Origin: Mycobacterium sp. SMC-8
Lineage (GTDB): Bacteria > Actinomycetota > Actinomycetes > Mycobacteriales > Mycobacteriaceae
Length of the DNA: 64,000 bases
Direction: 5' to 3'
NCBI RefSeq assembly: GCF_025263565.1
Contig: NZ_CP079865.1
Span: forward strand, 1,798,001-1,862,000
This document shows positions 9,197 through 17,430 of this stretch, piece by piece. A program made the position numbers and the translations under genes. Within the stretch, counting starts at the first letter, position 1, and each line of letters opens with the position of its first letter. The notes beneath the pieces are model-generated. The model saw nothing but the letters and a program-made list of their open reading frames with translations, was not told the DNA's origin and ran no database searches.

Positions 9197-9370
9197 TTAG
9201 GTGCGGTCGCCGTACTCGACCCTGTTGAGCACCGATGACGCCGGATCGCCCGCTTGCAGCGGAGGCTTTGTGTCCTGCTGCACCATCAACGTCACACCGA
9301 ACACGGCTGCCGCCCCGAGCAGCAGGCCGACGACGATGCTGGCTGCAGCGGGTACGAGAAACCGATCCAT
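9197..9370 (-). CDS. DUF2613 small membrane/secreted protein (Rv0236A homologue)
   Basis: This 57-residue protein is MDRFLVPAAASIVVGLLLGA, then a second part of the helix, then a short polar tail ending NRVEYGDRT. Length and the position directly upstream of aftD match Rv0236A. A single N-terminal hydrophobic segment (about residues 5-30) could be an uncleaved anchor or signal peptide. The stop at 9197-9199 precedes the aftD reading frame by only tens of bases, so the two are probably one operon. The function is unknown; a partner role for AftD is inference from constant linkage. Confidence 0.85.
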   Translation of the reverse strand: MDRFLVPAAASIVVGLLLGAAAVFGVTLMVQQDTKPPLQAGDPASSVLNRVEYGDRT

Positions 9371-9436
9371 GCGGCAAACCTAGCACGGAGGCCGCCGCGG
9401 CCCGGGCGCCCGCGGAGCGGCGCGATCAAGCGCGGG

Positions 9437-9925
9437 TCACGGCTCCGGCGGCACGATCAGCACCGGACGGTGTCCCCGGCGCAGCACATGGTCGGCCACG
9501 CTGGACTGGATCAGCGACCGGAAACCCGTGGTCGCCCGGGTGCCCGTGACGATCAGGTCGGCGTCGAGCTCGTCGGCGGCCTCGATGATGGATTGCCACA
9601 CGGTGAAGGTGGCCGCCCGCCGCATCGGCTCGGCGGGCAGACCGGCGGCCAGCGCGAGTTCGAGGCCCTCGTCGTTGATGCGCTGCGCCTCGGCGAGCGC
9701 GATGTCGATCTCGTCGTCGTTGCGCGGATCGGGCGGCCCGTCGAGGTCGTAGTGGTAACCGACCGGGGCCGAGCCCCGGTCCAGCGGCAGCCACACCGTC
9801 AGCACCACGGCCCGGTCGGCGGTCAGGAACCGGCTGGCGTAGTGCACCGCGCGGCGTGCAGTGGGCGAGCCGTCAAAGGCGATGACCATCACGGTCTTCT
9901 TGTCCCGGGGTACGGGGCCCGTCAT
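9437..9925 (-). CDS. Universal stress protein (UspA family)
   Basis: This 162-residue single-domain Usp has the N-terminal strand VMVIAFDGSPTARRAVHYA (Asp of the nucleotide site), and the C-terminal ATP-binding signature GTRATTGFRSLIQSSVADHV followed by PVLIVPPEP. ATG 9925 is chosen because AAGGAG sits 6-7 bases upstream; a longer frame upstream is not needed. It is divergent from lpqI. A TATTCT -10 element at 9959-9964 and a DosR-like box at 10022-10035 suggest induction under hypoxia or nitric oxide, as for many mycobacterial Usp genes. Confidence 0.9.
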   Translation of the reverse strand: MTGPVPRDKKTVMVIAFDGSPTARRAVHYASRFLTADRAVVLTVWLPLDRGSAPVGYHYDLDGPPDPRNDDEIDIALAEAQRINDEGLELALAAGLPAEPMRRAATFTVWQSIIEAADELDADLIVTGTRATTGFRSLIQSSVADHVLRRGHRPVLIVPPEP

Positions 9926-10021
9926 CGCCGCTCCTTGTCCTCGCTCGTCACCGCCCACAGAATATTTGGTCGCAGCCTCACCACAGGGCGTCTTCATCGG
10001 GCTCTTGCGCCTCCGAGCCGC

Positions 10022-10035
10022 GGGACTTGGGACCC
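10022..10035. promoter_or_regulatory. Candidate DosR box upstream of usp
   Basis: GGGACTTGGGACCC fits 11 of 14 positions of the known DosR palindrome core GGGACT-WW-AG-TCCC. It is about 97 bases upstream of the usp start and about 60 bases from its TATTCT -10 element, a distance used by distal DosR sites. It is also upstream of lpqI. Confidence 0.4.
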
Positions 10036-10090
10036 CGCCACGGCCCGGGGGAATAGATCGAGACACGTTCTGCCGTTACTGTCGGTCCGT

Positions 10091-11308
10091 ATGCCTGCGT
10101 CACGGATCGTCCCGAAAACCGTCCCGCATGCTCTCGCCGGGGTGTTCGCGGCGTCGGCGCTGCTGGTCGGCTGCACATCGCCCGCCGAACCGGAGTCGGC
10201 CGGCCCGCCGGTGATCCACGCGACCCCGTCGATGGCGGCCGGCCCCGCACCGGCGCCGCCGGCCGCCCCGCCCCCGGCCGCACCGGCGTGCGGTGACCCC
10301 GCGGCCGTCGTCGCGGCGATGTCCACCCGGGACAAGCTCGCCCAGCGGCTCATGGTCGGGGTGACCGGCGCCGCGGACGCCCGCTCGGTCGTCGACACCC
10401 ATCGCGTGGGCGGCATCTTCGTCGGCAGCTGGAGCGACCTGTCGATGCTGACCGACGGCTCCCTGGCCGGCATCGCCGACGCCGCCACGCCGTTGCCGCT
10501 GGCAGTCAGCGTCGATGAGGAAGGTGGCCGGGTCTCGCGGTTGTCCGGCCTGATCGGCGCACAGCCGTCGCCCCGGCAGCTGGCGGCCACCAACAGTCCG
10601 GAGCAGGTCTACCAGATCGCCCTGGAGCGCGGACGCAAGATGCGCGGCCTCGGCATCACGGTCGATTTCGCGCCCGTCGTCGACGTCACCGACGCAGCCG
10701 ACGGCGGCGTGATCGGCGACCGTGCTTTCGGTGCGGACCCGGCCCAGGTCACCGACTACGCGGGCGCCTACGCCCGCGGGCTGCGTGACGCCGGTCTGCT
10801 TCCGGTGCTCAAGCACTTCCCGGGGCACGGCAACGGGAACGGGGACACCCACGCAGGCAGCGTCGTCACCCCGCCGCTGGCCGATCTGCAGGCTCACGAC
10901 CTGCTGCCGTACCAGACGCTGACCACCCAGGCCCCGGTCGGCGTGATGGTCGGCCACATGGAGGTGCCGGGCCTGACCGGCAGCGAACCGGCCAGCCTGA
11001 GCCCGCCCGCCTACGCGCTGCTGCGGTCGGGCGACTATGGCGGCCCGCCGTTCGGCGGCCCGGTGTTCACCGACGACCTGTCCGGCATGCAGGCCATCAC
11101 CGCCCGGCTGGGCGTCGGGGACGCGGTGCTGCGCAGTCTGCAGGCGGGTGCCGACGTTGCGCTCTGGCTGAGCACCGGCGAGGTGCCCGCGGTGCTGGAC
11201 AGATTGGAGCAGGCGGTCGCCGCCGGCGAACTGACCATGCCGCGCATCGACGAGGCTGTGATGCGGATCATCGCGATGAAGGGTCTCTCGCCACGCTGCG
11301 GCGGCTGA
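10091..11308 (+). CDS. lpqI: Lipoprotein LpqI, beta-N-acetylglucosaminidase (GH3)
   Basis: This lipid-anchored glycoside hydrolase family 3 enzyme (NagZ type) removes GlcNAc from muropeptides during peptidoglycan recycling. The 405-residue protein has a signal peptide ending in the lipobox LLVGC (Cys about residue 37). A Pro/Ala-rich linker precedes the GH3 barrel, which shows AVSVDEEGGRVSRL, DFAPVVDV and the diagnostic KHFPGHGNGNGDTHAG with the His/Asp pair used by NagZ enzymes as general acid. ATG 10091 gives a basic n-region. It is followed by a TetR gene. It is somewhat longer than Rv0237 (388). Confidence 0.92.
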   Translation: MPASRIVPKTVPHALAGVFAASALLVGCTSPAEPESAGPPVIHATPSMAAGPAPAPPAAPPPAAPACGDPAAVVAAMSTRDKLAQRLMVGVTGAADARSVVDTHRVGGIFVGSWSDLSMLTDGSLAGIADAATPLPLAVSVDEEGGRVSRLSGLIGAQPSPRQLAATNSPEQVYQIALERGRKMRGLGITVDFAPVVDVTDAADGGVIGDRAFGADPAQVTDYAGAYARGLRDAGLLPVLKHFPGHGNGNGDTHAGSVVTPPLADLQAHDLLPYQTLTTQAPVGVMVGHMEVPGLTGSEPASLSPPAYALLRSGDYGGPPFGGPVFTDDLSGMQAITARLGVGDAVLRSLQAGADVALWLSTGEVPAVLDRLEQAVAAGELTMPRIDEAVMRIIAMKGLSPRCGG

Positions 11309-11323
11309 TCGGTCGTCCAGTGC

Positions 11324-11337
11324 TTACCCTGTGGTAG
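11324..11337. promoter_or_regulatory. Candidate TetR operator TTAC-n6-GTAG upstream of the TetR gene
   Basis: TTACCCTGTGGTAG is one mismatch from the TTAC-n6-GTAA palindrome found at the fabG4/fadA2 and fadE5 promoters. It lies 36 bases before the TetR start codon, where it could mediate autoregulation. Confidence 0.5.
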
Positions 11338-11373
11338 GACGTTCGTCGCTGATCGGTCAGGAAGGCACGCGCA

Positions 11374-12003
11374 ATGGCAGGTGGTACCAAGCGGTTGCCG
11401 CGTGCCGTCCGGGAGCAGCAGATGCTCGACGCCGCGGTGGAGATCTTCTCCGTGAACGGCTATCACGAGACGTCGATGGACGCGATCGCCGCCGAGGCGC
11501 AGATCAGCAAGCCGATGCTCTATCTGTACTACGGGTCCAAGGAAGAGCTGTTCGGCGCCTGTCTGAACCGTGAGCTCGGCCGGTTCGTCGATGAGGTGAA
11601 CAGCGACATCGACTTCAGCGCGCCGCCGAAGGAACTGCTGCGCACCGCGGTGCTGGCTTTCCTGAAGTACATCGATGCCAACCGGGCGTCGTGGATGGTG
11701 CTCTACACCCAGGCCACCAGCTCCCAGGCGTTCTCGCACACCGTGCGGGAGGGCCGCGAACGCATCATCGAGCTGGTCGGGCGGCTGCTGCGTTCGGGCA
11801 CCAAGTTCCCCGAGCCCGACACCGACTTCGAGTTGATGGCGGTTGCCCTGGTCGGTGCGGGCGAGGCCATCGCGTCGCGGGTCAGCACCGGCGACGCCGA
11901 CGTCGACGAAGCCGCCGAGCTGATGATCAACCTGTTCTGGAGCGGACTCAAAGGGGCGCCGTCGACCGTCGACGTCGACGCCACCGCTGTCATCTCAAGC
12001 TAG
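11374..12003 (+). CDS. TetR-family transcriptional regulator (Rv0238 homologue)
   Basis: This 209-residue regulator has an N-terminal helix-turn-helix at about residues 15-60: MLDAAVEIFSVNGYHETSMD, then IAAEAQISKPMLYLYYGSKE, a textbook TetR DNA-binding domain. The C-terminal ligand domain has no recognisable specificity. It follows lpqI by 65 bases and overlaps the 3' end of convergent htdX by 14 bases. An imperfect copy of the palindrome found in the fabG4/fadA2 and fadE5 promoters lies just upstream, so it is a good candidate for the local fatty-acid regulator; the effector may be an acyl-CoA (inference). Confidence 0.88.
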   Translation: MAGGTKRLPRAVREQQMLDAAVEIFSVNGYHETSMDAIAAEAQISKPMLYLYYGSKEELFGACLNRELGRFVDEVNSDIDFSAPPKELLRTAVLAFLKYIDANRASWMVLYTQATSSQAFSHTVREGRERIIELVGRLLRSGTKFPEPDTDFELMAVALVGAGEAIASRVSTGDADVDEAAELMINLFWSGLKGAPSTVDVDATAVISS

Positions 12004-12841
12004 CGACGGTCCCCGTCAGGTGGGGGTGACCCTTGGTCAGGTGCCGCAGCGTCAGGTCCCAGCCGTCGGGGTTGCGTTCGACGTACAACCCGGCCCTGGC
12101 GGGCAGTACCACCGGCTTGGCGAACCGCACCGAGTACTTCACCGCGTCCGGCAGCTGGCCCTCGATGTTGGCCAGAACGGCTGCGGCGCTGAACATCCCG
12201 TGTGCTATCACGGTCGGGAAACCGAACATCTTGGCCGCGATCGCGTTGGTGTGGATCGGGTTGTGGTCGCCGCCGACCGACGCGTAGTGCCGGATCTGCC
12301 CGGGGGTGATGCGCAGCACCGCGTTCGGCGGCGGCAGCTTCGGCTGCTTCTGCGGCGGCGGCTTCGGCTCGTCCGACAGGCTGGTGCGCTGCTGATGCAG
12401 GAAGGTGGTGATCTGATGCCACGCAACGTCATTGCCGACCTTGACGTCGGTCACGATGTCGACCAGCAGTCCGCGGCGGTGCTCACGCATGTTCTCCGCG
12501 TGCACCGTCGCCGACACCGTGTCGGTCACGGCGATCGGGCGGTACTGGGTGATGTGGTTCTCCAGATGCACCGAACCCATTGCGGCGAACGGGAAGTCGA
12601 ACCCGGTGATCAAGGCCATCACGGTCGGGAACGTCAGAGCGAACGGGTAGGTGAGCGGGACGACGTTGTCGAACCGGAGCCCGGTGACGTCGGCGTACTC
12701 GGCGACGTTGACCGGGTCGATGGTGAGGTCCTCGACGGTCAGCGTACGGGTGGGCAGCGTGTCGCCGCGGCGCACGAACGGCAGCGCGCCGACCGCGGCC
12801 AACGCCAGGTTCCTCAAGCCCGAGGGCTGCTGGTCACCCAT
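11990..12841 (-). CDS. htdX: (R)-3-hydroxyacyl-thioester dehydratase HtdX (MaoC-like)
   Basis: This is a double hot-dog enzyme of 283 residues (Rv0241c about 280) that dehydrates R-3-hydroxyacyl thioesters. The C-terminal hydratase-2 motif is visible as HYASVGGDHNPIHTNAIAAK with catalytic Asp and His, followed by VIAHGMFSAA. The N-terminal hot-dog lacks these residues, as usual in this type. ATG 12841 lies 2 bases after the fabG4 stop, so the two are translationally linked: ketoreductase then dehydratase, consecutive steps in fatty-acid elongation. The 3' end overlaps the TetR gene. Confidence 0.92.
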   Translation of the reverse strand: MGDQQPSGLRNLALAAVGALPFVRRGDTLPTRTLTVEDLTIDPVNVAEYADVTGLRFDNVVPLTYPFALTFPTVMALITGFDFPFAAMGSVHLENHITQYRPIAVTDTVSATVHAENMREHRRGLLVDIVTDVKVGNDVAWHQITTFLHQQRTSLSDEPKPPPQKQPKLPPPNAVLRITPGQIRHYASVGGDHNPIHTNAIAAKMFGFPTVIAHGMFSAAAVLANIEGQLPDAVKYSVRFAKPVVLPARAGLYVERNPDGWDLTLRHLTKGHPHLTGTVASLR

Positions 12842-12843
12842 CT

Positions 12844-14196
12844 CTACGCGCCCAGCATGGCTTGACCGCACACCCGGATCGTGTTGCCGGTCACGGCATT
12901 CGAACCCGGGCTGGCGAAGTACGCGATCGCCTCGGCGACGTCGACGGGCTGACCGCCCTGGAACAGCGAGTTGAGCCGACGGCCGACCTCACGGGTGGCG
13001 AACGGAATCGCGTCGGTCATCTTCGTCTCGATGAACCCCGGCGCCACGGCGTTGATCGTGATGTTCCTGTCGGCGAACTGCGGAGCCAGCGCGTCGGTCA
13101 ACCCGATCATGCCGGCCTTGGTGGCGGCGTAGTTCGTCTGCCCACGGTTACCGGCGATGCCCGCCATCGAGGACAACCCGACGATCCGGCCGCCGTCGCC
13201 GATCAGGCCGCTCTCCACCAGCCCCTCGGCCAGGCGTAGCGGCGCAAGGAGATTCACCGCCATCACCGAGTCCCAGCGGGATTCGTCCATGTTGGCCAGC
13301 AGCTTGTCTCGAGTGATGCCGGCGTTGTTGACCAGGATGTCGAGCCTGCCCCCGTGGTGTTCGCGGACGTGCTCGGCGATGCGGTCGACCGCGTCGGCGG
13401 CGGTGACGTCCAGCGTCAGCGCGGTCCCACCCACCTTGGTGGCGGTCTCGGCCAGCGCCTCGGCGGCGCCCTCGACATCGACGGCGATCACCTTCGCGCC
13501 GTCTCGGGCGAACACCTCGGCGATGGTCGCGCCGATCCCGCGCGCCGCACCCGTGACAACGGCGACCTTGCCGTCGAGCGGCCGGTCCCAGTCGGCGGGC
13601 GGGGTCGCGTCGGCCGCCCCGACCCGGAACACCTGACCGTCGACGTAGGCCGACTTGCCGGACAGGATGAAGCGCAGCGTGGACTCCAGGCCCGTGGCGG
13701 CCGGTTTGGCGTCGGCCGACAGGTACACCAGTGACGCGGTCGATCCGTCGCGCAGCTCCTTGGCCAGTGACCGGGTGAAGCCCTCCAGGGCGCGCTGCGC
13801 GGTGCGCTCGTGCACGCTGCCGGTCTCCTCGGGTGTCGTGCCGATGACGACCACGCGACCGGAATGCCCGAGGTTGCGCAGTAGCGGGGTGAAGAACTCG
13901 TACAGCCCTTTGAGACCCTCGGGATCGGTGATGCCGGTGGCGTCGTAGACCAGGCCCCCGAACGAGTCGGCCCAGCGCCCGCCGAGATTGTTGGCGACGA
14001 CGTCGTAGTCGTCGGCCAGCGCGGCGCGCAGCGGTTCGACCACGCGGCCCTCGCCGCCGATCAGCAGGGAACCGGCCAGCGGCGGCTCGCCCTGCTTGTA
14101 ACGGCGCAGCGGCTCGGGCTGCGGCACACCGAGTTGCTTGGCCAGGAACGAGCCAGGCCCGGAGTTGACGACCTGGGAGAGAAGATCGGAAGCCAC
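12844..14196 (-). CDS. fabG4: High-molecular-weight 3-oxoacyl reductase FabG4
   Basis: This 450-residue protein (Rv0242c 454) has two domains: an N-terminal flavodoxin-like domain (residues 1 to about 205) and a C-terminal SDR ketoreductase with [14 protein letters not shown] for dinucleotide binding (about residue 220), [10 protein letters not shown], the catalytic Ser in GLSSMAG and YAATK. It reduces 3-oxoacyl-CoA with NADH. GTG 14196 is chosen because AAAGG lies 7 bases upstream and the product then begins [17 protein letters not shown] like its homologues; an upstream start would add ten unsupported residues. It is divergent from fadA2 with a shared operator. Confidence 0.92.
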   Translation of the reverse strand: MASDLLSQVVNSGPGSFLAKQLGVPQPEPLRRYKQGEPPLAGSLLIGGEGRVVEPLRAALADDYDVVANNLGGRWADSFGGLVYDATGITDPEGLKGLYEFFTPLLRNLGHSGRVVVIGTTPEETGSVHERTAQRALEGFTRSLAKELRDGSTASLVYLSADAKPAATGLESTLRFILSGKSAYVDGQVFRVGAADATPPADWDRPLDGKVAVVTGAARGIGATIAEVFARDGAKVIAVDVEGAAEALAETATKVGGTALTLDVTAADAVDRIAEHVREHHGGRLDILVNNAGITRDKLLANMDESRWDSVMAVNLLAPLRLAEGLVESGLIGDGGRIVGLSSMAGIAGNRGQTNYAATKAGMIGLTDALAPQFADRNITINAVAPGFIETKMTDAIPFATREVGRRLNSLFQGGQPVDVAEAIAYFASPGSNAVTGNTIRVCGQAMLGA

Positions 14197-14276
14197 GGCG
14201 CTGCCTTTCTGGAGATCCGGGTACATCAGTTGTCGACGGTGAAGGGGTTACCCAGCACTGTCATATCCTCACGAAC

Positions 14277-14306
14277 TTACTCCAGAGTAAGAACAGTGGG
14301 TAGTAT
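14277..14306. promoter_or_regulatory. Divergent fabG4/fadA2 promoter with palindromic operator
   Basis: TTACTCCAGAGTAA (14277-14290) is a perfect palindrome, TTAC-n6-GTAA. For fadA2 it supplies a -35-like TTACTC 18 bases before TAGTAT (14301-14306). For fabG4 the same site read on the other strand gives TTACTC 17 bases before GATATG. A repressor bound here would block both directions. The site matches those at fadE5 and the TetR gene. Confidence 0.6.
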
Positions 14307-14338
14307 GACCCTCGACACCCCATCAGCAGGGAGGCAAT

Positions 14339-15676
14339 GTGGCTGAGAACTCAGACAACGCTGGGACATCAGAAATCGCCGGGACCAGGGCCGCTCGCCG
14401 GGTGGCCGTGCTCGGCGGAAACCGGATCCCGTTCGCGCGGTCCGACGGCGCCTACGCGAAAGCGTCCAACCAGGACATGTTCACCGCGGTGCTCGACGGC
14501 CTGGCCGAGCGCTTCAATCTTAAGGGCGAGAGGCTCGACGCGGTGATCGGCGGCGCGGTGCTCAAGCACAGCCGCGACTTCAACCTGATGCGCGAGTGCG
14601 TGCTCGGCAGTTCGCTGTCGTCGTACACGCCCGCGTTCGACCTGCAGCAGGCCTGTGGGACGGGTCTGCAGGCCGCGATCGCCGCGGCTGACGGCATCGC
14701 CCGGGGCCGCTACGAGGTCGCCGCGGCAGGCGGGGTGGACACCGCCTCGGATGCGCCGATCGCGTTCGGTGACGACCTGCGCAAGGTGCTGCTCGGACTG
14801 CGCCGCGCCACATCGAACGTCGACCGCCTCAAGCTCGTCGGCAAGCTGCCCGCGTCGCTGGGCGTCGAGATCCCGGTCAACAGCGAGCCGCGCACCGGCA
14901 TGTCGATGGGCGAGCACGCCGCGGTCACCGCCAAGGAGATGGGCGTCAAACGGGTCGACCAGGACGAGTTGGCCGTCGCCAGCCACCGCAACATGGCCGC
15001 CGCCTACGACCGCGGTTTCTTCGACGATCTGGTCAGCCCGTTCCTCGGGCTCTACCGCGACAACAACCTGCGACCCGATTCGTCGACTGAGAAGCTGGCC
15101 AAGCTCAAGCCGGTCTTCGGCGTGCGCAACGGCGACGCGACGATGACCGCGGGCAACTCCACCCCGCTCACCGACGGCGCGTCGGTGGCGCTGCTGGCGT
15201 CCGAGGAGTGGGCCGCGCAGCACTCGATCCCGGTGCTGGCGTATTTCGTCGATGCCGAGACCGCGGCGGTCGACTACGTCAACGGTCGCGACGGCCTGCT
15301 GATGGCGCCCACGTACGCGGTGCCTCGGCTGTTGGCCCGCAACGGCCTGACGCTGCAGGACTTCGATTTCTACGAGATCCACGAGGCGTTCGCCTCGGTG
15401 GTGCTGGCGACCCTGGCGGCGTGGGAGTCCGACGAGTACTGCAAAGAGCGCCTCGGTCTGGACGGCGCCCTCGGGGCGATCGACCGGTCCAAGCTGAATG
15501 TCAACGGTTCGTCGCTGGCCGCCGGTCACCCCTTCGCCGCGACCGGCGGGCGGATCGTCGCCCAGCTGGCCAAGCAGCTGGCGGAGAAGAAGGCCGAAAG
15601 CGGCAAGCCCGTGCGCGGTCTGATCTCGGTCTGCGCCGCTGGTGGACAGGGTGTGACGGCCATCCTGGAGGCCTGA
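14339..15676 (+). CDS. fadA2: Acetyl-CoA acyltransferase (thiolase) FadA2
   Basis: This 445-residue thiolase (Rv0243 440) cleaves 3-ketoacyl-CoA with CoA in beta-oxidation. The nucleophilic Cys is in FDLQQACGTGLQAA (about residue 107). The C-terminal acid/base residues appear as EIHEAFASVVL, NGSSLAAGHPFAATGGR (His) and CAAGGQG (Cys). GTG 14339 follows a GGGAGG site by 3-4 bases. It is divergent from fabG4 and followed by a strong hairpin terminator, so it is probably monocistronic. Confidence 0.93.
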   Translation: MAENSDNAGTSEIAGTRAARRVAVLGGNRIPFARSDGAYAKASNQDMFTAVLDGLAERFNLKGERLDAVIGGAVLKHSRDFNLMRECVLGSSLSSYTPAFDLQQACGTGLQAAIAAADGIARGRYEVAAAGGVDTASDAPIAFGDDLRKVLLGLRRATSNVDRLKLVGKLPASLGVEIPVNSEPRTGMSMGEHAAVTAKEMGVKRVDQDELAVASHRNMAAAYDRGFFDDLVSPFLGLYRDNNLRPDSSTEKLAKLKPVFGVRNGDATMTAGNSTPLTDGASVALLASEEWAAQHSIPVLAYFVDAETAAVDYVNGRDGLLMAPTYAVPRLLARNGLTLQDFDFYEIHEAFASVVLATLAAWESDEYCKERLGLDGALGAIDRSKLNVNGSSLAAGHPFAATGGRIVAQLAKQLAEKKAESGKPVRGLISVCAAGGQGVTAILEA

Positions 15677-15737
15677 CCGGAAACTTTTTCGGATCGCTGT
15701 AACGCCTGCGATGGAGGCGCCGATACAGGGGATAGCT

Positions 15738-15777
15738 CCGTGTTGCCGTCTGACCCCCCGACCCGACGGCAACACGG
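15738..15777 (+). terminator. Hairpin terminator after fadA2
   Basis: A perfect 13-bp stem (CCGTGTTGCCGTC / GACGGCAACACGG) with a 14-base loop starts 61 bases after the fadA2 stop and ends 31 bases before the LLM gene. There is only a weak T-rich tail (ACTTTTC further on), typical of mycobacterial hairpin terminators. Confidence 0.65.
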
Positions 15778-15808
15778 GGCTCTCAACTTTTCAGCGTAGA
15801 TTTCAACC

Positions 15809-16738
15809 ATGCAGATCAGCATGTTCGGACAGATCAGCGGCCTCGGCGGTACTCCGATCGATGCGACGATCGCCTACCTCGCCCAATTGCGCGACGAGGG
15901 TTTCGCCCGAGTCTGGATGAGCCAGCTCCCGTACGAACCAGATCTCTTGACCATCCTGGCGGTCGCGCTGCACGAGGTCGACACGATCGAGGCCGCCAGC
16001 GGCGTGGTACCGATCCAGAACCAACATCCGATGCAGCTGGCGCAGCGCGCGCTGACGGTCAGCCTGGCGTCGGGCGGCCGTTTCATCCTGGGCCTCGGCA
16101 TGACGCACGCCGCCGTCACCGAGGGCATGTGGGGCATTCCGTGGGACAAGCCGGTCCGCAGGCTCAATGAGTACCTCGACGGACTGTTGCCGCTGCTGGC
16201 CGGAGAACCCGCGGACGCCGCCGGAGAGACCGTCACGACGCGCGGGGCGCTCGTCATCCCCGGGGCGCCGCGCCCCGACGTCTACATCGCCGCGCTCGGA
16301 CCGCAGATGCTGCGCCTGGCCGGCCGACGCACCTCGGGCACGTGCACATGGATGACCGGCCCGAAGACGCTGCGCGAGCACGTCAGCCCGACGTTGCGGC
16401 AGGCCGCCGCCGACGCGGGCCGGCCGGCTGACGCGGTGCGCGTGGTGGCGTCGCTTCCGGTGGCCGTCACCGACGACGTCGACGGGGTGCGCAAGCAGGC
16501 CGCCGAACAGTTCGCCGTGTACGGGACGCTGCCGTCGTACCGCGCGATGCTCGACCGCGAGGGTTACGCGGGTCCGGAGGACGCTGCGATCATCGGTGAC
16601 GAGGCGACGGTGCGCGACCGCATCGCCGAGCTCCGCGACGCCGGCGTCGACGAGTTCGTCGGCGCGGCGTTCGACAGCTCCGTCGAGGGTCGCACCCGCA
16701 CGAGAGCCCTACTGCGCGAGGTGGATTCGGCGGGGTGA
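15809..16738 (+). CDS. LLM-class F420-dependent oxidoreductase
   Basis: This 309-residue luciferase-like TIM-barrel enzyme has the N-terminal strand QISMFGQISGLGGTPID, IEAASGVVPIQNQHPMQLAQ, and FILGLGMTHAAVTEGMWG, which carries the GxG F420-binding turn. The C-terminal part IGDEATVRDRIAELRDAGVD matches the F420 LLM subfamily. It probably uses reduced coenzyme F420 on an unknown substrate. ATG 15809 begins directly at the first beta strand. It is preceded by the fadA2 terminator and so is probably transcribed alone. Confidence 0.85.
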   Translation: MQISMFGQISGLGGTPIDATIAYLAQLRDEGFARVWMSQLPYEPDLLTILAVALHEVDTIEAASGVVPIQNQHPMQLAQRALTVSLASGGRFILGLGMTHAAVTEGMWGIPWDKPVRRLNEYLDGLLPLLAGEPADAAGETVTTRGALVIPGAPRPDVYIAALGPQMLRLAGRRTSGTCTWMTGPKTLREHVSPTLRQAAADAGRPADAVRVVASLPVAVTDDVDGVRKQAAEQFAVYGTLPSYRAMLDREGYAGPEDAAIIGDEATVRDRIAELRDAGVDEFVGAAFDSSVEGRTRTRALLREVDSAG

Positions 16739-16808
16739 AAATTCTCGGGAAAAGCCCGGGACTACCCCTTTTGCACCGCCCCCGCGCGGCGTAGCATCGT
16801 TCGCACGA

Positions 16809-16905
16809 CGGGTTCGGGAGTGACTAAATCCAAAGAGCCGGCAAAGGGATGTGAGCCGGCCGCGCGAGATATGTAGAGACGCACCCAAGTGTCCTCCCGA
16901 ACCCG
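16809..16905 (+). ncRNA. Candidate structured 5' leader (riboswitch-like three-way junction)
   Basis: A 12-bp closing helix is formed by 16809-16820 (CGGGTTCGGGAG) and 16894-16905 (CTCCCGAACCCG). Inside are a GCCGGC/GCCGGC hairpin (16837-16842 with 16855-16860) and a GACGC/GTGTC hairpin (16878-16882 with 16889-16893) abutting the closing helix. A promoter-like TTGCAC...TAGCAT lies at 16771-16797, so transcription would start just before the structure. It ends 33 bases before the small membrane protein gene. It does not match the ydaO, M-box, cobalamin, SAM-IV or yybP consensus I can recall. Confidence 0.5.
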
Positions 16906-16938
16906 CCCTTGTGTCCGGGGCAGGGTACAAAGTAGGCC

Positions 16939-17214
16939 ATGACAGCCCTGAGCCTGCTGCAACTCCTCACCTTCCTGGCGTTTCTCGGGCTACTTGTGTA
17001 CGCAGCCGTCGTCCCGCGTGAAGCCAATCCGGCGAAGCGTCGCCACCGGACGCGGCTGTACCGGGGTGCGGCGATGGTCGCGGGGGCGGCCTTCTTCGCG
17101 GTGCTCGCCGCCGGCCGGCTCGGCTGGTCCCGATACGCGCTGGCTGTCGTCGCCGTCGGTTTCCTGGCCGCCGGACTGGTGGACATCTCCAGAAGCCGAC
17201 GCGTGAAGAAATAG
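16939..17214 (+). CDS. Small three-helix membrane protein, unknown function
   Basis: This 91-residue protein has hydrophobic segments at about residues 4-24 (LSLLQLLTFLAFLGLLVYAA), 43-61 and 66-83, a basic loop NPAKRRHRTRLYR and a basic tail SRSRRVKK. I do not recognise a family. The coding call rests on continuous hydrophobic pattern, the ATG at 16939 after GGGGCAGGG, and third-position GC use like its neighbours. A long folded leader precedes it, which would be unusual for a housekeeping gene and suggests regulated expression, perhaps a transporter or stress protein. Confidence 0.7.
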   Translation: MTALSLLQLLTFLAFLGLLVYAAVVPREANPAKRRHRTRLYRGAAMVAGAAFFAVLAAGRLGWSRYALAVVAVGFLAAGLVDISRSRRVKK

Positions 17215-17377
17215 CTGCGCATACCGCGGTTCAGCTGCCCCGAGGCACACCCGCCTCAGAAGTCCACCTTTTGCAGGGGTCTTCTCGAACTTTCGCTGAA
17301 ATTCGTGGATGTGTGATGCGCGTGGGACATGCCCCCGAGAGCGCAGACGCCCCGAGGCCAGACCCCCGCCAGCGCAA

Positions 17378-17406
17378 GACGCCCCCGGCAAGAATCCGGG
17401 GGCGTC
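17378..17406 (-). terminator. Hairpin terminator after fadE5
   Basis: A perfect 11-bp stem (GACGCCCCCGG / CCGGGGGCGTC) with a 7-base loop lies 24 bases beyond the fadE5 stop. There is no T tract, as usual in mycobacteria. Confidence 0.65.
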
Positions 17407-17430
17407 CTGGGTCCGAGGCTGCGGAAGGGT

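Noticed and set aside
16809..16905. Assigning the structured leader to a known class such as ydaO, M-box, SAM-IV or yybP-ykoY
   Set aside because: The conserved bases of those classes, as far as I can recall them, are not present; only the general architecture is similar.
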